From contig CAJTRI010000013.1 in assembly GCA_910578615.1 (NCBI GenBank), forward strand, positions 64,451 to 100,061: 35,611 bases of DNA, given 5' to 3'. The DNA comes from an uncultured Duncaniella sp. GTDB lineage: Bacteria; Bacteroidota; Bacteroidia; Bacteroidales; Muribaculaceae. Positions within the stretch are counted from its first letter, which is position 1, and each line of letters begins with the position of its first letter. The translations under genes and the position numbers were made by a program. This document shows positions 29,407 through 35,611 of the stretch, piece after piece. A model generated the notes under the pieces. The model saw only the letters and a list, made by a program, of their open reading frames with translations, searched no databases and was not told where the DNA came from.

Positions 29407-30363
29407 ATGAGAAAACTTACAACCAAAGAGTTTATAGCCAAAGCCAAAGATGTACATGGCGGCAAATACGACTATTCAAAAGTTGCCTATATCAATCAAG
29501 ATACTAAGGTTGAAATAATTTGTCCTGTTCATGGCAGTTTCATGCAACGTCCAACTCAGCATATAAAAATGAAACAAGGATGCCCTCTTTGTGGCATCGC
29601 AAAACGTGTTAATCCTCGCACAATAACCAAAACAGAATTTATAAAACAAGCCATCAGTATTTATGGTGATAGATATGATTATTCTCTGATTGATTATAAA
29701 GGCAAACACACTAAAATTGCAATCTGTTGTAAAATACATGGCGTGTTTTATCATTCTCCAAGTAATCACCTAAATGGATGTGGCTGTCCGAAGTGCAAAT
29801 CCGAAAAGAGGAAGAAGATTATTCATGGAGTTGGAGTTAACGATTTATTGGATGTGGGAAATACCACTATCTTCAAACTTTGGCATAGTATGCTGACTCG
29901 TTGTTATGCGGATTACGCACCACGAAAATTCCCCTCATACATAGATTGCTCAGTATGTGAAGAATGGCTTACCTTCTCAAACTTCAAAAAGTGGGTAGAA
30001 TCACCTGAAAACAATTACAGGGAAGGCTATCAATTGGATAAGGACATTCTCATACAAGGCAATCGAGAATATTCTCCAAATGCTTGTTGCTTTGTCCCTC
30101 TTGAATTGAATACATTGATAACGATTCACAAAAATACTTGTTCAGACACTCCCGTAGGAGTAAATCGGTTTCGGGATAAATATGTAGCCCGTGTGAGTGG
30201 CATTGGTTATATTGGCATTTATGACACTCCAGAAGATGCTTTTGGTGCATATAAGACCGCGAAAGAGCAACGCATAAAGCAAGTCGCCACGGATTATTTC
30301 AACCGTGGCGAGATAAATAAGGATGTCTACGAAGCCCTTATGCGATATAGTGTATGTAGTTAA
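29407..30363 (+). CDS. Free-standing HNH/AP2-like homing endonuclease
   Basis: The 318-residue protein begins with two copies of a zinc-ribbon-like repeat: A...HG.KYDYS.V.Y......I.CP.HG.F.Q.P..H....GCP.C (about 10-62 and 77-127). The central part (about 155-225) contains LWHSMLTRCY and a degenerate HNH-like SVCEEWLTFSNFKKWV...DKDIL..GN..YSPN.C.FVP. An AP2-like end follows (GVNRFRDKYVARVSGIGYIGIYDTPEDAFGAYKTAKE). It stands in opposite orientation to its neighbours with its own promoter and leader, typical for an intergenic homing endonuclease. The gene ends seven bases before the next leftward gene. Confidence 0.75.
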   Translation: MRKLTTKEFIAKAKDVHGGKYDYSKVAYINQDTKVEIICPVHGSFMQRPTQHIKMKQGCPLCGIAKRVNPRTITKTEFIKQAISIYGDRYDYSLIDYKGKHTKIAICCKIHGVFYHSPSNHLNGCGCPKCKSEKRKKIIHGVGVNDLLDVGNTTIFKLWHSMLTRCYADYAPRKFPSYIDCSVCEEWLTFSNFKKWVESPENNYREGYQLDKDILIQGNREYSPNACCFVPLELNTLITIHKNTCSDTPVGVNRFRDKYVARVSGIGYIGIYDTPEDAFGAYKTAKEQRIKQVATDYFNRGEINKDVYEALMRYSVCS

Positions 30364-30369
30364 ATCGCA

Positions 30370-30858
30370 TCATTTATTCTTACATGCGACATATTCCCAG
30401 ACCTTTGTAACTGAGCCTTTTGGCGACCAATCTTCGTCTGCGAAGAAAAAGGCGTGCCCGATTTTAAGTATCTGCTCATCATCGAATTTCTTGCAAAAAT
30501 CCGAATAAGCAATATTCATCGCAACATATCTGTCGTATTTTGTTACGCCGGGTGGGAACGTCATGCTCTTTGTCGCTTCCTCAATCTGCTCGCAAGTCCA
30601 GTACGCACCGGTGTGTTTCTTGCCGTCCTTGTCGGTGTAGGCGATCTGTGACACGTCGTAGTCCGCAAACTCCTTGTCCGCGTAGTGACAATTGTTCATT
30701 ATACCGTATTGCTCGCGGATAAACCGCCAATAAAGCTCCGGGTGAGCGTCCTTGATGTCATAGAGCAAGTCCGACACGCTCTCAATGCTCTGCCACATCT
30801 GCTTTTCTGATACTTTTCCGCTTTTCTGCGCGGCTTTTACCATTTCTATATAATTCAT
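30370..30858 (-). CDS. DUF7841-like phage protein
   Basis: The 162-residue product (from ATG 30858) reads MNYIEMVKAAQKSGKVSEKQMW, then LYDIKDAHPELYWRFIREQYG and HYADKEFADYDV, a helical protein recurring in Bacteroidota prophages, which I link to DUF7841 without certainty. It lies 10 bases after the upstream gene of the leftward late run. Function unknown. Confidence 0.6.
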   Translation of the reverse strand: MNYIEMVKAAQKSGKVSEKQMWQSIESVSDLLYDIKDAHPELYWRFIREQYGIMNNCHYADKEFADYDVSQIAYTDKDGKKHTGAYWTCEQIEEATKSMTFPPGVTKYDRYVAMNIAYSDFCKKFDDEQILKIGHAFFFADEDWSPKGSVTKVWEYVACKNK

Positions 30859-30868
30859 AAACTTAATT

Positions 30869-31312
30869 TTATGCTCCCATAAGAGCCTTGATTTCAAGCA
30901 AATCGTCAGCGGTTATCGTTATCTTTCCGAGGTCTCCGAAAATCATGTCAAGAAAGACATTGTGAGGGATATTGACTGTAACCGCACCCTTGCCATACTC
31001 AATACCGAAGATGCCTATGTCGATATGGTTCACGTCCATCTCGCGGAACATCGTCACGGCATCGTCTATCAGCATATCCGTGTCTATGTTGCCGTCCTTG
31101 TCGGCTATAAAGAGCGAAACGCCCTCGACCATCGAGTTGATGCGCTTGTCCTCGCGCTCCATGTAGTTGTTTAATCCGCGTTTGAGATACACCGAAGCGG
31201 CTTTAAGTCGCGGACGGCTTGCGGATAATTCGTCTATCTTTCCATACGCCCATTGGCGCACCGCGTTTTTGAGGTCGCCGGTCAGTCTGGCGGTTTCTTC
31301 TTTCAGATACAT
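30869..31312 (-). CDS. Hypothetical late-region phage protein (147 residues)
   Basis: A helical N-terminus (LKNAVRQWAYGKIDELSASRPRLKAA) is followed by a repeated D..IDTDMLIDDAVTMFREM alpha/beta part. It is located 6 bases after the next upstream gene in the late operon. It may be a structural or assembly factor; not recognised. Confidence 0.6.
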   Translation of the reverse strand: MYLKEETARLTGDLKNAVRQWAYGKIDELSASRPRLKAASVYLKRGLNNYMEREDKRINSMVEGVSLFIADKDGNIDTDMLIDDAVTMFREMDVNHIDIGIFGIEYGKGAVTVNIPHNVFLDMIFGDLGKITITADDLLEIKALMGA

Positions 31313-31318
31313 ATTGAC

Positions 31319-31828
31319 TTACTTTTTAGGGTTGCTTCCGTTTTTCATCTGCAAAAATTCCGAGTAGGTCATGTCGGAGTAATGCTGCGTGTATTCGTTG
31401 AACAGCTCCATGTTGCGGTCGGCTTCCTTTGTCGCTTTCTTCTTGAGCTGCCTGATAAGCGCGAGGTGGTTTTCAAGTGCCGCCTTGCCGTCCTGAGTGC
31501 CCTCGACTATGGGGCGCATCAGGCGCATCTGCTCACGTTGGAGTATTGCCATTATGGTCTGCTGGCTCTGCTGAAAATCCTCGTCGCGGTTCACAATGTC
31601 AAATTCTCTGTCTGAAAGCTCGGCAGTCAGTTTCTCTATCTCGTCCCATACAGGCGATTGCGACTGTCGGGGATTGTTGGCAACCTGCGTTCTTTGTTGC
31701 TGACGCTGGGATTCTAACCGTTCCTGCATCTGCTTAAGCTCGGCTATCTGTCGGTCGTAGTCTATCGGAGTTACGGCAGAACCGCCTAACAACGGATCTG
31801 CACCGCCTAAAAATACATTTGTCTGCAT
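31319..31828 (-). CDS. Coiled-coil late phage protein (169 residues)
   Basis: After a short Gly-rich start (MQTNVFLGGADPLLGG), the rest is mostly Gln/Glu-rich helix (RQIAELKQMQERLESQRQQQRTQ) with further coiled segments. It is co-directional with the other late genes and separated from the next upstream gene by a terminator-like hairpin. Function unknown, perhaps structural. Confidence 0.6.
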   Translation of the reverse strand: MQTNVFLGGADPLLGGSAVTPIDYDRQIAELKQMQERLESQRQQQRTQVANNPRQSQSPVWDEIEKLTAELSDREFDIVNRDEDFQQSQQTIMAILQREQMRLMRPIVEGTQDGKAALENHLALIRQLKKKATKEADRNMELFNEYTQHYSDMTYSEFLQMKNGSNPKK

Positions 31829-31859
31829 CTGTTATAGTGGTGTTAAGATTTTGTTAAAG

Positions 31860-31896
31860 TAGTGGTGAGTGCCCCCGAAAGGACACCACACCACTA
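31860..31896 (-). terminator. Hairpin after the 31925 gene
   Basis: TAGTGGTG and CACCACTA form an 8-bp stem, with further partial pairing inside, 28 bases beyond the stop of the leftward gene. The T-run on the minus strand is short (ACTTTAAC), so termination may be partial. Confidence 0.4.
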
Positions 31897-31924
31897 TTTT
31901 GATTTGCGCTTGCCGCGCTTCGGC

Positions 31925-32689
31925 TTACGCTGTTGGAGCGGTAGCTGTACCCTGGGTGGAGCGACAACCGCAGCACTGCGAGGGAAAGCCCGTGATGGTC
32001 GGGGTGTTGGGGAGTGTTATTACACCCTTGATGTTGCGGCAGTCAAGGCGGTCGGTGTGATTGATGGAGGCGGTGTAAGCCTTTTCAATCTCGCACTGGA
32101 TGAGTTTGTCCTGATAGGGACGGATAGCGGCACCCACGGCAACATCCTTTTCAAGCTGTGCGATACGGGCGTTCAGAGCGTCGAAACCGTCACGCTGTCC
32201 TTTGTACAGACCGAAGGACGCAGCGTTGAGCTTGTCGTTCATTGTGTCGTAGAGGTCACGGCTTACTTTGTACAGACCGAAATCCGCATCCACCTGAGAC
32301 TTGTAGAGCGAGAACTTCTCGGCTACGTCAGTGTTGCGGTGGTCATAGTCAGCCTGCATCGAGCTGACTTTAAGACCCCACATTGCGTTTGTGAGGGAGA
32401 TTGCCTCGTCACAGCTCTTTTCCCATGCCTGAAAAGCAGTGGGCACACCTGCATAGCCTCCGGCGGCACCACCTACAGCATTGATGTTGACGTTCTCGGG
32501 CATGTTTCCGTGCCCTCCGAAGCCGAACAGGCCGCGTCCGTTGCCGTTAAGTGCGAGCAGACCGAGTGCTGTGCCCGCGATACCGAGACCGAGTCCGGTG
32601 CCCGCAACGCCTTTGGATGCGTACTCCTTTTTGTCCTCGTTATGGACGTAGGTCTTTTTCTCGATAACCTCCTTGTTTGCAGTTTCCAT
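31925..32689 (-). CDS. Late phage protein with Gly-rich N-terminus and long helical region
   Basis: The 254-residue protein starts with a charged stretch, a Gly/Ala-rich segment (about 27-75, GVAGTGLGLGIAGTALGLLALNG) and then a regular helical region with repeated SLYKSQVDADFGLYK / SFGLYKGQRDGFDA units (about 115-190). It ends with paired Cys (CCGCRS). The strong promoter in front suggests high expression, as for a virion or tail component. I do not recognise a named family. Confidence 0.6.
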   Translation of the reverse strand: METANKEVIEKKTYVHNEDKKEYASKGVAGTGLGLGIAGTALGLLALNGNGRGLFGFGGHGNMPENVNINAVGGAAGGYAGVPTAFQAWEKSCDEAISLTNAMWGLKVSSMQADYDHRNTDVAEKFSLYKSQVDADFGLYKVSRDLYDTMNDKLNAASFGLYKGQRDGFDALNARIAQLEKDVAVGAAIRPYQDKLIQCEIEKAYTASINHTDRLDCRNIKGVITLPNTPTITGFPSQCCGCRSTQGTATAPTA

Positions 32690-32735
32690 AATTATGAAAT
32701 AATTTTACATTGCGGAGCACCATTGCTCCGTGACG

Positions 32736-32766
32736 CAAAATTACCTCTCAACGTATTGGCTCAAAA
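32736..32766 (-). promoter_or_regulatory. Promoter of the 31925 gene
   Basis: On the minus strand TTTTG (32762-32766) precedes TAATTTTG (32736-32743) by 18 bases. A hairpin (CGGAGC/GCTCCG, 32713-32730) follows near the transcript start and may stabilise the message. Confidence 0.5.
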
Positions 32767-32794
32767 GGAGTTATTTCCGCGTTATATCCGAACT

Positions 32795-33085
32795 TTATCC
32801 GAGCTGTTTCCTAATCTTTGCCAAGTTATATCCCAATGATTTATTTGCTTGAACACGAGCGTCAAAGGCTGTTATTACATGTCTGACACTTCTTGGCGAC
32901 ATTCCGAATATCGTGGCTATCCTTGACGGGTATATGTCTTTTGAGTGGAGCAGCTTTATGGCGAGATGCCGCGCGTCCACGACCTCGGCTGTCCTTGATT
33001 TGGAGAGTATGGCTTCTTTGGGTATGTCTGATTCCTCGGCCACGAGTGTTATCACGCGGTCGGCAAATTCGGCTATTTTAGGCAT
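32795..33085 (-). CDS. DnaA C-terminal-domain-like phage protein
   Basis: The 96-residue protein resembles domain IV of DnaA: IPKEAILSKSRTAEVVDARHLAIKLL (the DnaA signature region), then YPSRIATIFGMSPRSVRHVITAFDARV, the recognition helix. The frame runs upstream to 33184, but ATG 33085 gives the natural domain border. Without an ATPase part it could bind DnaA boxes and compete with host DnaA, or act as a regulator. It is surrounded by late genes and lies below a long hairpin. Confidence 0.75.
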   Translation of the reverse strand: MPKIAEFADRVITLVAEESDIPKEAILSKSRTAEVVDARHLAIKLLHSKDIYPSRIATIFGMSPRSVRHVITAFDARVQANKSLGYNLAKIRKQLG

Positions 33086-33122
33086 GGGGATGATTATTTG
33101 AAAGGGTGATGAACATAACGGA

Positions 33123-33176
33123 AGGCTCCGCGTTATAAGTCTATACGATATATAGCCCTTGTAACGCGGAGCCTTT
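33123..33176 (-). terminator. 14-bp inverted repeat after the lysis cassette
   Basis: AAGGCTCCGCGTTA and TAACGCGGAGCCTT pair perfectly around a 26-base loop, which holds a CTATA/TATAG pair. It sits between the stop at 33226 and the start at 33085 of leftward genes. T runs are short on both sides; it may terminate lysis-gene transcription or protect 3' ends. Confidence 0.5.
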
Positions 33177-33225
33177 GCGCTCAATCGGTCATTCCGGCAA
33201 GTCTGACGATGGTGTGTTGCGGGGG

Positions 33226-33717
33226 CTATTCCTTTACAGCCCCGCCATTCATTTCGACGGGAGGGTCATACCTCATGGGTATAGGCTGCGGGGGTCTTCG
33301 GTTGTCGCACTCCGATTTCTCCTTTGAGCAATGCCACAGTTTCAGCCAGTCGATGAATCTGTCTTTTGAGGCCAGTATCTGTTCCTTGGCGATAAGACGG
33401 TTCTGCAATTCAAATATCTTGTCGTTTAGCTTCCGTATAAGAGCCGTTTTTTCCTCTATTATCTCGTCCTTGCGCGCACCGTTTTTAAGCGAGGTCTGCA
33501 ACTGTTCGCTGACAATCTTGAAGCTCTCGTGGAGGTCGGCTATACGCTTTTCTTCCAGTTCCCATTCCTTTATGTCCACGTCGGCTTCCGCGCCGCTGGC
33601 CTCGGCATCATTCTTCCGGCTGTTTGTCTTGCGGTTGACAAGGAGGTTTACAAGGAACTTTATCAGCTCCAACCCTCCCAGCGCGCCTATAAGCACCCCT
33701 ATGTTTTCCCAGTTCAT
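33226..33717 (-). CDS. Membrane-anchored coiled-coil phage protein, candidate holin/lysis accessory
   Basis: The 163-residue product has one N-terminal hydrophobic segment (about 6-27, IGVLIGALGGLELIKFLVNLLV), then a charged linker and a long coiled coil (about 50-130). It directly follows the spanin-like gene in the leftward run. A one-helix protein in this place could be a pinholin-like or accessory lysis factor. The 3' end is Pro-rich. Confidence 0.55.
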   Translation of the reverse strand: MNWENIGVLIGALGGLELIKFLVNLLVNRKTNSRKNDAEASGAEADVDIKEWELEEKRIADLHESFKIVSEQLQTSLKNGARKDEIIEEKTALIRKLNDKIFELQNRLIAKEQILASKDRFIDWLKLWHCSKEKSECDNRRPPQPIPMRYDPPVEMNGGAVKE

Positions 33718-33720
33718 GTT

Positions 33721-34248
33721 TTATTTTCTGAATTTCTTGATTAACCATAATACGACGATACTTAACCCGATTGCAAGTCCGCCGAGTGCGAACCCTCCGA
33801 AGTCCATCTTGGTCTGTTCCCACCGGGTAAGTTGCTTTTCGACGGGATAAGGTACCGAAATGGTGTCGGCCTTGACCGATTCCAGTTGCCGCACAAGTTC
33901 ACGGATAGAGTCGTTTTTTAACTCCACAAGTTTTTCCAGCTCCTTTTCACGGTAGGTGGCGCGGTAGACGATTGTCTCACGATCATGCCGCAGTGTGTCC
34001 CCCTTTTCGGAGAGCACAAGCAGCTCGCGGTTGCTTTGCATGAGCGAGTCCACCTGACGATCTTTCTGATACAGACGTTCGGTAAGCGACCTTATCACAT
34101 TCAGCAGCTCGGTGTTGTCTTGCCCTATGTATTCCGTGCGCACCGTCTCCACCGGCACATAGCGGGTGTTTGTGCATCCGCACAACACTGTCATTACTGT
34201 AATGAGCAGCACGGTAGCTGTACAAAGTTTCGTTGCTTTCCGTCCCAT
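33721..34248 (-). CDS. Unimolecular spanin-like lipoprotein
   Basis: The 175-residue protein has an N-terminal lipoprotein signal (VLCGC, lipidated Cys25), a helical periplasmic region (about 45-125) and a C-terminal membrane helix (about 150-170, GGLAIGLSIVVLWLIKKF). A lipid anchor in the outer membrane plus a C-terminal inner-membrane helix in one chain is the definition of a u-spanin, which fuses the two membranes in the last step of lysis. It lies between the endolysin and a holin-like gene, 1 base from the endolysin stop. Confidence 0.7.
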   Translation of the reverse strand: MGRKATKLCTATVLLITVMTVLCGCTNTRYVPVETVRTEYIGQDNTELLNVIRSLTERLYQKDRQVDSLMQSNRELLVLSEKGDTLRHDRETIVYRATYREKELEKLVELKNDSIRELVRQLESVKADTISVPYPVEKQLTRWEQTKMDFGGFALGGLAIGLSIVVLWLIKKFRK

Positions 34249-34249
34249 G

Positions 34250-34822
34250 TCACTCGTCCTTGAATGTCACTGTCCTTGCGGGAACCGTATTGAGCGTGAG
34301 CGACCCGAACCGTATGGCTTCGAGCCTCCTGAGCCATCCCGCCTCGAACTTCCTCTGCCTTGGGTTCGCGGCGATGATGCCGCGTATGAACCTCCTGCGC
34401 TCGGCCTTTATCTGCTCGAACAGCCTCCTCGGCTCCCGGGCGTTGAGTTCGGCAAGCGTCTCCGGGCCGACAATTCCGTCCGCCTTGACACCGAGGAGCC
34501 TCTGCACGTTGGTTATGCCGTGCCTGCCCGATGCCCACACCCAGTCCACGAGGATGTTGGCCACGCTCTGGGATCTTATGAGCCCTGCCTTCCACCTGTC
34601 CCAGTAGTGGGGTATGAAAACGCGGTCTCGCACGTCCTCCGGGGTGAGCGCGCGCAGGTCGTCGGCGTCAATGTCTCCGTCGCCGTCCTTGTCGTAGCCC
34701 GCCTGCCTCCATGTGGCGATTGTCACGCCCATGTTCGTGGCGCCGCCACGGTCGTCAGGGTCATTCACGAAGCCGCCCTCGAACGAGAGGACGAACTGGA
34801 AAAGTATGTCTGGTTCTGCCAT
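34250..34822 (-). CDS. Endolysin: GH108-type muramidase with peptidoglycan-binding domain
   Basis: The 190-residue protein starts LFQFVLSFEGGFVNDPDDRGGATNMGVT, the EGG motif (catalytic Glu15) and D.GG.TN.G region of GH108 N-acetylmuramidases. An unusual Ca-binding-like loop DKDGDGDIDADDL follows (about 44-56). The C-terminal half matches the associated peptidoglycan-binding domain (VQRLLGVKADGIVGPETL). It has no signal peptide, so a holin is required. It heads the leftward lysis cassette: endolysin, spanin, membrane protein. Confidence 0.88.
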   Translation of the reverse strand: MAEPDILFQFVLSFEGGFVNDPDDRGGATNMGVTIATWRQAGYDKDGDGDIDADDLRALTPEDVRDRVFIPHYWDRWKAGLIRSQSVANILVDWVWASGRHGITNVQRLLGVKADGIVGPETLAELNAREPRRLFEQIKAERRRFIRGIIAANPRQRKFEAGWLRRLEAIRFGSLTLNTVPARTVTFKDE

Positions 34823-34874
34823 ATCGCTGTGTGTTGTCTGGTTGTTTTTTGTTTCTGTCTGTTACCGTAGCCGT

Positions 34875-35611
34875 TCACGGCCGGATGTCCGGCGCCGGCG
34901 GCTGCCACGGCAGGAACCCGTCGTCGCCGCCCGTGTCGCCGGGACGCATTATGGCCGCGCTGTGGGAGCCGTAGACGGGGGAGCCGACGCGTACCTCTAT
35001 CCATGGCTCCGTCTCGTATACGGTGCTCGTTCCCTTCCAGTCGACGGTTGTCAGCCCCGGCACTGTCACGGAGTTCTCCTGCTTCCCGTCATAGTATGCC
35101 AGAAAGCGTCCCGACGGGCCGGAGCCGGTCTTGGCATAAAGCGATGTGCCCCGGAAGGTGACCGGGGACGCCGAGTTGTTTATGAACGTGACCGTCCATC
35201 CCACGAGGTCGCGGTCATCCGCGTCCCTGACACCGTGCACCACGACCGTCACGAGGTCGTCATAGCTTACGAACTCTATCACCGCCGGCTCCTCCTGGGG
35301 CAGCGCTATGTACAGCTCGTCGGAATGGAACGCCCCGTTCGGCTCGAGCCGTTTGTTACACATGAACGGCAGGGCGTGGAAGTCATCGAAGAGGTTGTCC
35401 GTATAGAACCCGGATACCTGTATTATCCTCGAACCGGGGGTTCGGGCGGTAAGCAGGAACGCGTGTTCCCGGAGGTCGGTCCCGTACAGTATCACCCCGT
35501 AGTACCATCCGTCGAGGCCGGTCTCCGAGGTCGCGTCATTGAGGGCTATCCTTATGTCGGACGCGTCCAGCGCCCCCTCCCCCCTCAGGGTCTCCGCCCA
35601 GTATATGGTGA
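34875..35611 (-). CDS. Late phage protein, partial (5' end outside window)
   Basis: The frame is open to the right edge, giving 244 residues of C-terminal sequence. It reads as beta-rich (WYYGVILYGTDLREHAFLL, later IEFVSYDDLVTVVVHGV) with a Gly/Asp/Pro-rich ending (GDTGGDDGFLPWQPPAPDIRP). A GTG at 35495 could be a start but the frame and composition continue beyond it. It may be a tail or fibre-associated protein. G+C is clearly higher here than in the early region, pointing to a different origin of the late module. Confidence 0.6.
   Translation of the reverse strand, partial: TIYWAETLRGEGALDASDIRIALNDATSETGLDGWYYGVILYGTDLREHAFLLTARTPGSRIIQVSGFYTDNLFDDFHALPFMCNKRLEPNGAFHSDELYIALPQEEPAVIEFVSYDDLVTVVVHGVRDADDRDLVGWTVTFINNSASPVTFRGTSLYAKTGSGPSGRFLAYYDGKQENSVTVPGLTTVDWKGTSTVYETEPWIEVRVGSPVYGSHSAAIMRPGDTGGDDGFLPWQPPAPDIRP

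Noticed and set aside
31862..32839. 325-codon rightward open frame
   Set aside because: It is antisense to the leftward late gene at 31925 with low-complexity, Val/Cys-rich composition, crosses its promoter, and has no recognisable domain.
33985..34870. Long rightward frames over the spanin and endolysin genes
   Set aside because: They are shadows in G+C-rich DNA of leftward genes with clear lipobox, transmembrane and muramidase motifs.

Overview
The window looks like Bacteroidales (Bacteroidota) DNA, possibly Muribaculaceae or a relative. The pointers are Bacteroides-type promoters (TTTG, then TAnnTTTG after 19-20 bases), a hybrid two-component sensor/AraC regulator, GH97 and GH32 glycosidases, and several Bacteroidota phage families. 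Family names come from reading the protein sequences; no search was run.

Chromosomal part (1-10555). A GH97 glycosidase end (1-735) faces a fructan/fructose utilisation locus: a leftward sensor-regulator with a periplasmic sugar-binding domain (832-3564), then a rightward operon of secreted GH32 fructanase, FucP-type sugar importer and fructokinase (3866-7824) closed by a terminator. Next is a leftward operon of two DUF2589-type proteins and an endonuclease/exonuclease/phosphatase-fold protein with CdtB-like motifs (8004-10038), then a WYL-regulator fragment.

Element boundary. The 3' half of a tRNA-Gly(CCC) gene (10556-10605, minus) ends abruptly and is read as the left attachment site of an integrated temperate phage. 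By geometry the phage lies to the right and its other end, probably with the integrase, is outside the window.

Prophage part (10606-35611). A putative pseudoknotted RNA and two rightward genes come first. A leftward lysogeny block follows (12264-15398: MerR-like regulator, lipoprotein, winged-helix/membrane protein, membrane coiled-coil protein, DUF2971 protein, CI-like repressor). A divergent control region (15399-15629) starts the long rightward early operon (15630-27622): small proteins, a RAMP/Cas7-like candidate, RecE-like nuclease, RecT, MazG-like enzyme, replication initiator with internal iterons, DnaC-like loader, two methyltransferase candidates and an HNH protein. A leftward Panacea-type toxin-antitoxin pair, another HNH gene with its own promoter, and leftward late genes with a lysis cassette (33226-34822) complete the window.

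Main discovery. Positions 17243-17806 carry five tracts in which G recurs every 5 bases (about 55 of 68 registers by my count, usually preceded by A). Four tRNA-like minihelices (acceptor stem plus T-arm, no D or anticodon arm) separate the tracts. Directly upstream is a RAMP/Cas7-like candidate gene, itself preceded by a structured noncoding stretch and a 76-base aberrant tRNA-like element. I know of no described system with this layout. A phage RNA array bound in 5-base steps by a ring or filament protein and cut at tRNA-like punctuation marks is the working hypothesis.
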